A DNA stretch of 64,000 nucleotides. It comes from Dysidea avara (Eukaryota; Porifera; Demospongiae; Dictyoceratida; Dysideidae). The notes under the pieces were generated by a model that worked only from the letters and a program-made list of their open reading frames with translations, was not told the DNA's origin and did not search any database. The stretch lies in assembly GCF_963678975.1 (NCBI RefSeq), contig NC_089277.1, positions 23,193,672-23,257,671 on the forward strand, given 5' to 3'. A program made the position numbers and the translations under genes. Positions 22,276-34,015 of this stretch are shown piece by piece (the first letter of the stretch is position 1; each line of letters begins with the position of its first letter).

Positions 22276-22525
22276 TAGCATGCCATGTTCCACATTCCTT
22301 GAAGAAGCAGTTGAACCAAACTGTAGATTCCAATGTGATGTCAGGAGTTCTGTGCAAAGTTGATCAGCCTAATGATTGGGTAAATAACCTAGTAGTCGTT
22401 GAGAAAGCTAATGGGTCTCTCAGACTCTGCCTAGATCCAAAGGATGTGAACAAGGCTATTAAACGAGAACATCATAAAATTCCCACAATTCAGGAGATCT
22501 CAAGTGAGCTAAATAATTCTTCTAT
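22271..22525 (+). pseudogene. Gypsy-type reverse transcriptase N-terminal fragment
   Basis: The frame that runs through the minisatellite continues into VDQPNDWVNNLVVVEKANGS and LRLCLDPKDVNKAIKREHHK, the finger/palm start of a Ty3/Gypsy RT (typical pattern: W.N..V.V.KPNG.LR.C.DP.DLNKAI.R). The match stops near 22525, before the catalytic YxDD, so it is a truncated fragment. The start at 22071 is not meaningful because it lies inside the minisatellite. Confidence 0.85.
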
Positions 22526-23148
22526 AGCTATAGCGAATAGAAAGTTTATTGGGCCTGTTTTAAGTGAACGTAGCTGTAAATTTTCGGCTATGCAGATAAT
22601 ACTGCTATGCTACCATGTCTCAGTTGTTTTAATTCCCCTCTAACAGGTGGAAATGAAACAGTGGCATCTGGAATCCCAATTGGGCCTCATCAAACAGCTT
22701 CCCCCAGGTTCCTGCCAGCTCGTAAATACTGTCTCCTCCCTTGTGAAGTTTCCTCTATCAAGATGTTCTCACCCATGTCTTCAGTGAAGATCATCCAACT
22801 TTACTATTAATGATTATTTCAAATGACTATCACACTGACAGTACTACACTTGTGCAATATTTTATGTTATGTATTGTTGTGTTGTATCCTATTTAATGCA
22901 ATGTGGCTGTAAACAATTTTCAATCAATATTCATATTAGTACTACTGTTAATTTACTGCATGGTATTTGTGGTATAGTAATTAAAATTAATTGTAAACCA
23001 CTAGTCTGGGCTAAGAAATATGTGGATATAGCTACGAATGTTCAACTGAGGTACGTAAGTGTTATATTAACGCTATAATATAGTTTGTCCTTGCTGCATG
23101 AGCATGAAAATTAAGTAGAAAATAAGCTAGATATTACAGTAATAATAA
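22526..23148. other. No gene; dispersed repeat next to HLE
   Basis: 23037-23148 (GTTCAACTGAGGTACGTAAG..., AT-rich end) matches 30692-30800. The remainder is unrecognised. Confidence 0.5.
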
Positions 23149-23472
23149 ATCTAATCAAAAACAGCCAAGCTATAAAAAAAGGTGCGGCCCCCAAAGAGGC
23201 CATGGTGAAAAAAGATGTGAAATCCAAGGTGGCGGCCAAGAAATTGCTGTGATGGTAGGTTAATGGTTACATTTTAATAACGACAATTCAGGTGAATTTG
23301 GTGCCAAGACCAAGTGGCACAAAATTCACCTGAATTGTCGTTATTAAAATGTAACCATTAACCTACCATCACAGCCATTTCTTGGCCGCCACCTTGGATT
23401 TCACATCTTTTTTCACCATGGCGTTTTTGGGGGCCGCACCTTTTTTTACAGCTTGGCTGTTTTTGATTAGAT
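23149..23472. repeat. 324-bp foldback at the 5' end of HLE copy 1
   Basis: The two arms (about 150 bp each) are near-perfect inverted repeats, from ATCTAATCAAAAACAGCC to GGCTGTTTTTGATTAGAT. The loop is GTGCCAAGACCAAGTGGCAC, itself a small inverted repeat. Other copies: 40471-40794, 59718-60050, and a 186-bp shortened one at 15066-15251. Confidence 0.95.
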
Positions 23473-23689
23473 ATCACTTCTTTTTGTTTATGTATACTGC
23501 AAAGTCGGCCTATGGCTGGCTTTGAGGCTTTTTTAACCTATGTATTTTTTTCTTTACCACAGGAAGAAGAAAAGAACTTAATGAAGATTTGTAATACTTC
23601 AATTATTTTTGATTTTATTAGTAATTATACAAATTATATACATATATTTATTACATGCCCATTATTCCCCACAGGATATTTTTTTGCAG

Positions 23690-26600
23690 CTGATCTCTCT
23701 ACTGGGTGACTTGAAATGTAGCTGAACTATATACAGGATGGTGTCTTTGTAGCTGAACTCTCTACAAGGTGACCTCTTCTAGCTGGTCTCTCTACAGGGT
23801 GATTTGTTTGTAACTAAACTCTCTACATGGTGGTTTCTTTGTAGCTGAACTCTCTACATGATCGTTTCTTTGTAGCTGAACTCTCTATAAGGTGACTTCG
23901 TCTAGCTGAACTCTCTACAGGGTGATTTTTTTGTAGCTGAACTCTCTACAGGGTGATTTGTTTGCAGCTGAACTCTCTACATGATGGTTTCTTTGTAGCT
24001 GAACTCTCTACAAGGTGACTTCGTCCAGCTAATCTCTCTACGGGGTGATTTGTTTCTAGCTGAACTCTCTACAGGTGATTTGTTTGCAGCTAAACTCTCT
24101 ACATGGTGGTTTCTTTGTAGCTGAACTCTCTACAAGGTAACTTCTTCTCTACAGGGTGATTTGTTGTAGTTGAATTCACTACAAGGTGGTTTGTTTGAGG
24201 CTGAACTCTCTACATGGCGGTTTCTTTGTAGCTGAACACTCTACAGAGTGATTTGTTTGCAGCTGAACTCTCTACATGATGGTTTCTTTGTAACTGAACA
24301 CTCTACAAGGTGACTTCTTCTAGCTGATCTTTCTACAGGGTGAATTGTTTGTAGCTGATCATGAACTATCTACAAGGTAACTTCTTCTAGCTGATCTCTC
24401 TACAGGGTGATTTATTTGTAACTGAACTCTCTACATGATGGTTTCTTTGTAGCTGAACTCTCTACAAGGTGACCTCTTCTAGCGGATCTCTCTACAGGGT
24501 GATTTGTTTCTAGCTGAACTCTCTACAGGTGAGTTTTTGCAGCTAAACACTCTGCATGGTGGTTTCTTTGTAGCTGAACTCTGTACATGATGGTTTCTTT
24601 GTAGCTGAACTCTTTACAAGGTGACTTCTTCTAGCTGATCTTTCTACTGGGTGATTTGTTTGCAGCTGAACTCTCTACATGGTGGTTTCTTTGTTGCTGA
24701 ACTCTCTACAAGGTGAATTCTTTTGCCTGATCTCTCTACAGGGCAATTTGTTTGTAACTGAACTCTGTACAAGGTGCGTTTTTGTGGGTGATCTCACTGC
24801 ATCTTGATTTGTTTGTAGCTGAACTCTCTAAAGGGTGATTTGCTTGTAGCTGAACTCCTTGCATTGTGTCTAGTTTCTAGCGGATCTCTCTACAGGGTGA
24901 TTTGTTTGTAGCTGATCTCTCTATAAGGTGATTTGTTTGTAGCTGATCTCTCTGCAGGTTGATTTGTTTTAGCTGAACTCTCTACAGGGTGATTTACTTG
25001 TAGCTGAACTCCTTACATTGTGTCTAGTTTCTAGCGGATCTCTCTACAGGGTGATTTGTTTGTAGCTGATCTCTCTACAAGTTGATTTGTGTGTAGCTGA
25101 TCTTTCTACAGGTTGATTTGTTTGTGGGTGATCTCACTGCAGGTTGATTTGTTTGTAGCTGAACTCACTAAAGGGTGATTTGCTTGTAGCTGAACTGCTT
25201 ACATTGTGTCTAGTTTCTAGCTGATCTCCGTACAGGGTGATTTGTTTGTAGTTAATCTCTCTACAAGTTGATTTGAGTGTAGCTGATCTCTCTGCAGGTT
25301 GGTTAATTTGTAGCCGATCTCTCTACAGGGTAATTTGTTTGTAGCTGAACTGTCTAAGGTGATTTGTTTGTAGCTGATCTCTCTGCAGGTTGATTTGTTT
25401 TAGCTGAACTCTCTACAGGCTGATTTACTTGTAGCTGAACTCCTTACATTGTGTCTAGTTTCTAGCTGATCTCTCTACAGGTTGATTTGTTTGTAGCCGA
25501 TCTCTCTACATGGTAATTTGTTTGTAGCTGAACTCTCTATAAGGTGATTTGTTTGCAGCTGAACTCTCTACATGGTGGTTTCTTTGTTGCTGAACTCTCT
25601 ACAGGGTGTTTTGCTTGTAATTGAACTCTCTGCAGGGTGATTTGTTTCTAGCTTATCTCTCTACAGGTTGATTTGTATGTAACTGGTCTCTCTACAAGCT
25701 GATTTGTTGTAGCTGATCTCTCTGCAGGTTGATTTGTTTGTAGCTTATCTCTGTACAAGTTGATTTGTTTGTTGCTGATCACTCTAAAATTTGATTTGTT
25801 TGTAGCTGAACTCTATGCAAAGTGTTTTGTTTGTAGCTGACCTCTCTTCAGGATGATTTGTTTCTCTCTACAGGGTGATTTTTTTATAGCTGACCTCTCT
25901 TCAGGGTGATTTGTTTCTAGCTGATTGCTCTACAGGTTGATTTGTTTGTAGATGAACTCTCTACAGGGTAATTTGCTTGTAGCTGAACTCCTTACATTGT
26001 GTCTAGTTTCTAGCTGATCTCTCTACAGGGTGATTTGTTTGTAGCTGATCTCTATATAAGTTGATTTGTGTGTAGCTGATCTCTCTGCAGGGTGATTTGT
26101 TTGTAGCCGATCTCTCTACAAGGTAATTTGTTTGTAGCTGAACTATCTATAAGGTGATTTGTTTGCAGCTGATCTCTCTGCAGATTGATTTGTTTTAGCT
26201 GAACTCTCTACAGGGTGATTTGTTTCTAGCTTATCTCTCTACAGGTTGATTTGTGTGTAACTGATCTCTCTACAAGCTGATTTGTTTGTAGCTGATCTTT
26301 CTGCAGGTTGATTTGTTTCTAGATGATCTCTCTACAGGTTGATTTGTTTGTTGCTGATCGCTCTAAAGATTGATTTGTTTGTAGCTGACCTCTCTTCAGG
26401 GTGATTTGTTTCTAGCTGATATCTCTACAGGGTGATTTTGTGTAGTTGACCTCTCTTCAGGGTGATTTGTTTGTAGCTGATCTCTCTATAAGTTGATTTG
26501 TGTGAAACTGATCTCTCTGCAGGTTGATTTGTTTTAGCTGAACTCTCTACAGGGTGATTTGCTTGTAGCTGAACTCCTTACATTGTGTCTAGTTTCTAGT

Positions 26601-27190
26601 TGATCTCTCTACAGGGTAATTTGTTTGTAGCTGAACTCTCTATAAGGTGATTTGTTTGTAGCTGATCTCTCTGCAGGTTGATTTGTTTTAGCTGAACTCT
26701 CTACATTGCTTGTAGCTGAACTCCTTACATTGTATCTAGTTTCTAGTTTATGTCTCTACAGGGTGATTTTTTTGTAGCTGAACTCTCTACAGGGTGATTT
26801 GTTTCTAGCGTATCTCTCTACCGGTAGATTTGTGTTGATTTGTTCATTGCTGATCGCTGATTTGTTGTAGCTGAACACTCTGCAAAGTGTTTTATTTGTA
26901 GCTGATCTCTCTACAGGGTAATTTGTTTGTAGCTGAACTCTCTCCACAGTGACTTGTGTGTAGCTGAATTCTGTGTAGCTGAATTCTCTAGAGAGTGACT
27001 TAATTGTAGCTGAATTCTCTACAGGGTGCATGACTTGTTTATAGCTGAACTTTCTTCAGTGTGACTTGTAATGTTCTGAATCTCTATAGTGATATATTTG
27101 CTTAACTCTCCACATGGTAACTGTCTTCTTGCTGAACTGTCTATAAGAATAACTGTTTGCAGCTGAACTCCCTACAAAATAACTTGTGAT
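23690..27190 (+). repeat. 31-bp tandem array of HLE copy 1, ~110 units
   Basis: The unit core is TGTAGCTGATCTCTCTACA followed by GGGTGATTTGTT. TGTAG and CTACA within each unit are inverted repeats. Variants cluster: an early zone with GGTTTCTTTGTAGC, a middle zone with the block CTCCTTACATTGTGTCTAG recurring every few hundred bases (higher-order repeat), and a diverged right edge. Confidence 0.95.
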
Positions 27191-27631
27191 GTAATAAAAT
27201 TCTATAATGGAGTAAATAAATTAGCCGAATGCTCTATTAGGGTGACTGTTCTATTAGAGTATCTCGATCTCGCATTTGCTACACGGAGTTGGCTTTAGAA
27301 TCATAACTCAGTGGTTTGTAATCCGATTCTTCTGTACTACTGCAAGGACTTTCTATGAAGATTATTCCAGCTATGCACCGATTTTCAGCTCATTGCTCTA
27401 AGCGGTTTGCCTAGTAGTCGTGAAAACTAATACTTTTTTTATTCGTAAAAATCGATTGCGTAATTGTGACACAGGTTGGGGTTTGTGTCATATCTCCATG
27501 GTCTTTATCTCGATTCCTTTTAAACCACCAAAAGGCACTCCTACGATGATTACTTCATCTACATAGCAATGTTCAACTCATTCCATGAAGCGGTTTACCC
27601 TGTAGGTGTGACAACAAATCGATCTTGTTTT

Positions 27632-27741
27632 ATTATTGCTTTATGGTGTAAACACACCAAAGGTCTGTTGGTAACATGTACCAACAGCCGCGAAAGTACA
27701 TTACATTACATTACTTATTTACCTACTTACTTACTTATTTT
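27632..27741. repeat. Insertion in HLE copy 1 ending in (TTAC)n, TSD TTTTA
   Basis: Copy 2 reads GTTTTACGCGAATAAT at 45416 without interruption. Copy 1 has about 110 extra bases between two TTTTA repeats, ending in TTACTTACTTA. It looks like a short retroposed sequence. It contains a small hairpin, TGTTGGTAACATGTACCAACA. Confidence 0.75.
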
Positions 27742-28254
27742 ACGCGAATAATCGGTCATAACTCCTGAACCATTCATCGGAGTTGTACCAAATTTGATGC
27801 TAGGATTCGCCGTTGGACTCCCTTTCTGTGTGCCAAATTTCATGGCGATCGGAGTACGTATTTGCTTGTTATAGCAATTTTTGCAAGTGTGCGAAAAGAC
27901 GAAGAAGAAAAAAAACGAAACTTTGGCAGCTCGTATCTCGGAAATGGCTGTAGCGATTTCCTTCAAATTTGGAATGTAGACTCCCCTGGCTGGCGGGCAA
28001 CTGTGTAGCAAGTTTGGTTCCAATCGGATAAGTGATCACTGAGATACACAGGTGTGAAAATGACGTTTTCGTTCTTCCTGTCAATACACTCACGGGTGTG
28101 GCGCGCCGGCTTCTTGGGCCGCACGACACACTACCGTGTGTCTTGATATATACGTGTCGTAGTGCCATTTTATATCACAAAGCTAGCTACTAGCATGTGA
28201 TGTTGGCGATGGAATTGATTATGAGCTGACATAGATATTGATTCAATAATATTA

Positions 28255-29317
28255 GGCCAGGCCAAGTTGATTCACAGTTTATCGTCCGGGATGTTTGAAA
28301 AAGTCACGCGGGCTGGAGGTCATTTTCCATATTTCATAATTTTTTTAACGTGGAAAAACATATTAAAAGTAGCTTCACACAGTTGCTAGCTACTTTAACA
28401 ATAATTGCAAGCTTATTTGATTACGTCACTGTTAATACTTAGCTACTCGTTTATGCAATCTCTCCTTTAGAAATCCATTTATTATTATTATTATTATTAT
28501 TATTTAATGGGCTTGTAGATGCCAAGGCAAGCTAACTTGCCAGGCTAGGCCACAGGCCTTTGAAGGTGCCCATATCTAGATTGCTTCCAAAAATTATCCA
28601 AGCGCAGCTTGAAGGTTGCAACTGTTGGTGCTATTGAAGGTTTTAACGGGTCCAGGCTAGGGATAATTGTCACGTTTGTTGCACGCACCATGTTTAAATA
28701 TACAAAAATGAGTTCGGAAGCGTCAGCAATGATTATCTATGATATTATGTTCCTTGTCAAAGCTTTACAACAGCCATCTTCTCAATTTAACATATACAAC
28801 TACATATCATTTAGCTCTTCCAACACCAGGTCTTCGTCTACTAACAAACTAAATCATGTCCGCACTAATAGTAACTATGCCAGAAACTTTACTTTAATAG
28901 AATTCCCAGGATATGGAACCAATTACCTTGCATTGACATCAACCAGTCCCTACCAGTCATCAAAGCTACTATTCAGAACTATTTATGGCAACACTTCACC
29001 ACAAATTTCTCTCCTGACAATCCCTGCACCTATCATTACTGCTGTAGATGCAGCAAGTGCTATGATTCTGGACTGACAATTAACTTTACTATATAAGTTT
29101 AATTAACTCCCGGCTGCCAGCACAGGTTGCTGGCAGACCATCAATGCAACTTTTTCTTCATCTATACCCACCTACACATGTATAATTGTAATTGTATGTT
29201 GCATTGTAAAGCATTAATAATAATCACGGGAGAAATAATGAATTATGAAATTATTGTTCTATTCCTAAAAACCCATGCGGACGGTGACGATAGACTGTGA
29301 ATTAACTTGGCCTGGCC
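28255..29317. mobile_element. PIF/Harbinger-like element (1063 bp), TSD TTA
   Basis: The inverted ends are GGCCAGGCCAAGTT (left) and AACTTGGCCTGGCC (right). The similarity extends inward through ATTCACAGT and TATCGTC. TTA flanks both sides (28252-28254, 29318-29320), the usual Harbinger target duplication. The interior carries no transposase but does contain a LINE tail (about 28780-29090) and an (ATT)n run. Confidence 0.75.
28780..29090 (+). pseudogene. LINE C-terminal tail inside the Harbinger-like element
   Basis: After a one-base frame change near 28890 the plus strand gives RIPRIWNQLPCIDINQSLPV and YLWQHFTTNF, then CTYHYCCRCSKC. This is the C-terminal 'R..RLWN.LP.ID...S...I......W.HF...F' block followed by the Cys-rich end of a CR1/L2-like LINE. 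The 155-codon ORF starting at 28609 is out of frame for most of it and is not a gene. Confidence 0.75.
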
Positions 29318-29344
29318 TTATTAAGACCGGGCTGTATGGGACTA

Positions 29345-29757
29345 TAGCTATATAGCTATTAACTTTTACTTTATAAGGATATGTCGTTTATGGAATGCGC
29401 TTCCATTAATTGACATTAATCTGTCTATTGACACTATCAGGAACAGAGTAAGGTCCCACTTCTGGAATCATTTCATTCATAACTTTGACTCCCTCAATCC
29501 CCAGACACTGCACTACCACTGTCCCTGTAGTCGGTGTGTTACTGATCATTTCTCGATTAACTACACACTGTTTCAGACAATTTATCATGTGATCTTTTAT
29601 TATTATTTTATAATTACTGCTTTTGCAGGTAGGCACAAGCCTACAGACCTTTAGTACACCATATGTATTGTCAATTCTTGTATCTGTGTGTGTACCTAAG
29701 CTCATGCTTGTATGTGTGTACTATAAAGCATTAATATAATAAATAAATAAAATAAAG
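29345..29757 (+). pseudogene. LINE C-terminal tail with 3' UTR and (AATA)n tail
   Basis: The plus strand encodes RLWNALPLIDINLSIDTI, SHFWNHFIHNFDSL and YHCPCSRC, the same family as the preceding LINE tail. The 3' UTR contains AGGCACAAGCCTACAGACCT and ends in repeated AATAAATAAA (to 29757), a complete LINE 3' end. The minus-strand 99-codon ORF here is spurious. Confidence 0.8.
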
Positions 29758-29759
29758 CG

Positions 29760-30690
29760 AATTGACTGGCTTTTTGCATGGGCTGCTAGTGAATGCAAAG
29801 GCAATTGACTGCTATTGCATTTCTGTGGAGATCTGCGAAATTTTTACCCTCGAAAATATTAAACCTTCTACACGTGGTAGTATGCATGCAGAATTTTCGT
29901 CGCATGCAAGGTTCGTCACTTGATAAAATGAATGGAAACTGCAGAACATTTTGTGTAGCTAACTATATCGCTTCAGTCAACATCTTGGTTGACATCTAGA
30001 AAAAAGGACATCATGTGAAGCTTGACTATCTGATAACTACACGGAGCACACCACTTAGTAGGATATTGTTAACGAACTGCTAGCTATAACGGCTAATTTC
30101 TGCTCGTCCATATGATAAAGAAAACATGCAGATGCATGACTGTGTCAAAATAACCTTTCTTTTTAATCCGGCAGTAGCTAACTTTCTACGATCAACACCG
30201 GATAACCAGCTTTATTTTGTTGATCACTGCAGTTGACCATCACTGGAGACTGGGTCGAGTTCTATAGAGAACTAACACAAGGAACATTGCAATGTAACTG
30301 GGTACGTATACTCGTGCTATAGCTATTACCTGACCACATCTGCATGTATGTTGTATCATTCCCTGTAGATTCAGTCTCCAGAGCAAGTGCTTAAGCATGC
30401 ATGGAGCTTGCGACTCTCGGAAGTTCGTAAATGAAGACTGATGCTATTAATGTAGGGATATACAACTCCAAGGATCCGAAAGGATATGATTAAACACTTG
30501 CACCAAATAGCGAGTTTGTCGACTGGGTGCCGACAAACTTCAATACATATAGCTACACGCAAGTCTATAGTCAGTCCAGCACTAAATAACATCAGTGCTG
30601 GGGGAGTGGAGGAAGGGCTGTCCATCTAGCCCGGGCTGACAAATGTGTGGAATTACTATAGCTACTAATAAGAAGTGTGGAATTACTGTA
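29760..30690. other. No recognisable feature
   Basis: Only short chance ORFs on both strands. I recognise no family. Confidence 0.4.
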
Positions 30691-30691
30691 G

Positions 30692-30800
30692 AATGTTCAA
30701 CTGAGATACGTAAGTGTTATATTAACACAAAAATATAGTTTGTCTTTGCTGCATGTGCATGAAAATTAAACAGAAAATATGCTTGCAATATTACAATAAT
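30692..30800. repeat. Dispersed repeat, copy of 23037-23148
   Basis: It shares GTAAGTGTTATATTAAC, ATATAGTTTGTC and GCATGAAAATTAA in the same order and spacing. Confidence 0.75.
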
Positions 30801-30865
30801 AATAACGCTGTTGATATTTAGCCGGACACGGGACGCTCGCTTTAACCCTAGCTCACCTCGAACTC

Positions 30866-30902
30866 ACCCAGAACTTTTTTTTTTTTTTTTTACCCAGAAC
30901 TT
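30866..30902 (-). repeat. Poly(T) run flanked by 11-bp direct repeats
   Basis: Seventeen T's lie between two copies of ACCCAGAACTT (30866-30876, 30892-30902). This looks like a target duplication around a bare poly(A) tail, meaning an extremely truncated retroposition. Confidence 0.6.
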
Positions 30903-31038
30903 ACCTTCATGCAACTAGTGTGTTTGATAATGGTGACACTTCTTAACGTTTATACAGCAAACGATCGGCTAAATATATTTGCACCGTGACCTGTGGTCGG
31001 CTAAATATACACTTCGTAATAATAAATATATACGTACT

Positions 31039-31040
31039 GA

Positions 31041-31074
<34 letters not shown>

Positions 31075-31115
31075 GCACTTTACAGTGACCAGCACTGAAG
31101 GTCTGACAGCAAAAT
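31039..31115 (-). repeat. SINE 3'-end fragment with (ATT)n
   Basis: (ATT)n is followed by AGCACTTTACAGTGACCAGC and ACTGAAGGTCTGACAGC, the same end as the SINEs at 56.0 and 56.3 kb. A second (ATT)n lies at about 31128-31150. Confidence 0.75.
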
Positions 31116-31150
31116 TATACACTTCATACTTATTATTATTATTATTATTA

Positions 31151-33900
31151 ATGCCGTGCAGCATTGACTCCTATGGCATGTCTGTGTATGCAATACTTCA
31201 TGTATGGCATGGGCATGGCATGCTTTCACATTAAAAGTTTATACTTAATATAGTCATTGCTGCATAGTAATCTTACTATATACACAGATGATAATAAATA
31301 ATATTATATGTTTATATGCGTGCTACATCTCATGCTGTATACATATAGTTAATCCAAAGGAAATTAAACCAGAGACAGTGAAATATCTGTCAAACAAAGA
31401 GTATCCAGCTAAATCAGGACTGATATGAGTGAACCTGTAACAGAATCAAAGGAGAATTAAAATCATTTCCATACACTTTTCTCTGAAGCCTGAAGCAGGA
31501 GATAAATAATTGCTTCACAGTATAAGCAGAATAGAAATCAAATTAGCCTCAAAGGTCCAATTTCATTATCTCAAGTGATTTGCATTGCTTCAACAAAGAA
31601 TCAGTAGTCGATTTTGGATTTCAAAAATTGTCACATTTTAGATGCTGGATTAAAAATGCTCCATCAGCCACTAACTACTAATGGCAACAATTGATAAAAA
31701 TTGATTTACATCAAACTCATTGACATCAGTACAAGTAGCTAACATCAGAAAATTGATCAAAAATCAGATAATTTACTCATCTAAGGCAACTACTCAGTGC
31801 TTGAGATTGCACATGTACCATGACTTATTCTCCTAAAAGAAGTTAAACAATCATTTTCTACACCAACCACAAAGCTCTTACAATTTACAGTAAATTTATT
31901 GATGATAATATGATGTCTGAAAGATCAATTATCTACAATGGATTGGCTGGATTTTCCCTCTGAAAACCTACTCACATAAGGATTAATCAAAACATTTCAG
32001 CTTTGAGAAACAATAAACATAATAGATTGGAAATAGCATGTATTAATTGCAACCATAGCAGCAAGGAGGAAGGAACTTAAATAGCCTTTTTTTGAGGCCC
32101 TACAGCACTGTTAAGACTTTCAAATTGTTTATGCTGTACAATCTGTTGAATTTTGCAAAAGAAGGGTTTTCTATGTCCAAGTCTCAAATGGACTTCCTGT
32201 TTCCAAATGTGAAAACTACTGCTTTATCATTGCCTTCACTAAGGCTAAATGAATGGGGAACACTATTGCTGAAAAACTGTGACAAATTCAAAATAATTCT
32301 GTTGAAGTATGTACATTATGACATACGAGACAAGCTACATGAAAGTTAGAGAATATGTCAAACTGAGAAAAGATATACATGTGGATTCACTGATGGAAGC
32401 ACGTGTAGCAAAGTAGCAGCTATACTGTAACAGTTGTATAACACTAAAATGAGATAGACCACTTACATGCAGCAGGTGCTTTGTTGTAAAATCAGAAAAG
32501 TAGAAAAGTAGTTGGTGATTTTACATTTTGGATACTTTGTGAGAATTTCTCAAAAGCCTAGTTCCTTTAGAATGTGCTCTGTGTAACAGATTAAACTCTT
32601 GTTAGAGTTTGTGTAACTATATAAACATAACAAATACTATATTGGATATATATATATATGCATGCATATTAATTAACTACTGTACATGTGTATGTTTAAA
32701 GCTACATGCATTGTGTATATTTTTATTTACTGTATGTAACAAAAACAGTCAAAAATAAATAAAGCACAAGTAAGGGACATGAAATGTATGGCAAACATAC
32801 TGTGTTTTTTAGCTATGCGATGGAACAATATAGTAGTATTTTAAATTGATTTTTCAGAAATAATAATAAAGTGAATGGGTTGTGAACAACAAATCAAGTT
32901 AGTTGACATGGCCTTATAACAAGAATTTAGTTAGTTCTGCAATCCATTTTTGGCTTAGTTGCACTAACCAGCACTGTGAGTAATGTTAGCCAGTTTCTGG
33001 GTATTTCACAATGGGAAAGAGCAAAAACTAGGCCCTACCATTAAAATAAATGGGTGGACTTTGTACCATGACAACTTAAAGTACTTGGAACTGACAGTGA
33101 CCACAGCTACAGTTTACAGAAAACAAGAAACATAAGCCATTGCAGCTTTTTGTCCAATCTCAGCTGTGCCATAATACATATAGCTGACTATACCAGAGCT
33201 GGAAGGTGATTCATTAGCACAAATCCAGATCTGCCAATGCAATTTAGTTACACTGCCTTCACAACTTCCTTACATGCCAATAGCTTTTGCTATTGACCCT
33301 TCACAGGCATGTATCATTTACTTTTTTGATAGCTTTTGCTGGTACTTGTGTATATTCATGCTTAGCTAGCTAACAATTTTCAAAGCACTTTGTAAGTGCA
33401 AATATTGATACAATGACAATCATGAAACCAGTGATGACATGTAAAATGGTATACAGGGGCTAAACATCACTAGTTGATATATATAGTAAGGAACAAAGTC
33501 CAAGTCTTTATGTTTTTGCACTGTATGCATGTACATAGGTGTAGATTGTTACTCAGACAAAAAGCTTTCAAACTTCAATGCATTCAAATATTACTCCTCC
33601 AAAGCCTCGCCACTGTGGATATCAACATATCCCAGTACTGAATGTACAATTGTTTCTTAATGTGGTGGCTTGCATTAATATATTTTTTGGAGTAGATATG
33701 GCTTAAGCTCCTTTTATACTGTACTGCAGCTACAACAAAGTGTGAGAGCCTGCTACTACAGTGCATTCATATATATCAGCAACAGAACTTTGGAAAAAAT
33801 CTACCAGAGGGAGCTTCAGAGGGTATATAAGCGATTTCACTCCTACCTTAGTGCTATCACCATCAATCAACAGATAACAGATTTGTCATAGTAATGAATA
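31151..33900. other. Long stretch without a recognisable gene
   Basis: AT-rich. An 85-codon plus-strand ORF (32092-32349) has a moderately protein-like composition but no family that I know and no neighbouring exon. Short (TA)n near 32650. Confidence 0.4.
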
Positions 33901-33904
33901 TTGA

Positions 33905-34015
33905 CAGTAGTTATTGTTATTAGAGCTTTACTGTGACCAGCACTGATGGTCTGACAGCAACATGAGCTATAGCCTTGGATTACCTAACCTAACAAACTGG
34001 AACTATAGACTTAAA
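33905..34015 (-). repeat. SINE 3'-part fragment
   Basis: CTGTGACCAGCACTGATGGTCT and TGGATTACCTAACC match the 3' half of the minus-strand SINE at 56.25-56.5 kb. Confidence 0.7.

Larger units (their letters stand above)
23149..28147 (+). mobile_element. HLE copy 1: composite Helitron-like element, ~5.0 kb
   Basis: Order of parts: a 324-bp foldback (23149-23472); a linker with GTCGGCCTATGGCTGGCTT and a T-rich tract; a 31-bp array (about 23690-27190); the dispersed TATTAGAG motif twice (27231-27270); then a 0.9-kb module ending in the hairpin GACACACTACCGTGTGTC plus TTGAT. The element begins TC after an A and is followed by T, with no target duplication. That matches Helitron insertion between A and T. 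However, the usual CTRR end is not present (CTTGA instead), and there is no Rep/helicase ORF, so it is at most non-autonomous. ORFs in it are repeat translations. Copy 2 at 40471-45829 is collinear. Confidence 0.8.

Noticed and set aside
22001-22357. Repetitive Leu/Cys/His- and Thr/Ser-rich minus-strand ORFs near 22.0-22.36 kb
   Set aside because: They are shadows of the 9/18-bp minisatellite, which is open in most frames.
23690-27190. The 31-bp arrays as a CRISPR array
   Set aside because: There are no unique spacers between constant repeats; the whole unit repeats with gradual variation, and the surroundings are animal-type retroelements and pseudogenes.
28609-29076. A 155-codon plus-strand ORF as a gene
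   Set aside because: Most of it lies out of frame over a LINE C-terminal tail; the recognisable protein is in the neighbouring frame.
32092-32349. 85-codon plus-strand ORF as a conserved small protein
   Set aside because: Composition is plausible, but there is no recognised family, no start context or splice evidence, and the surrounding DNA is featureless.
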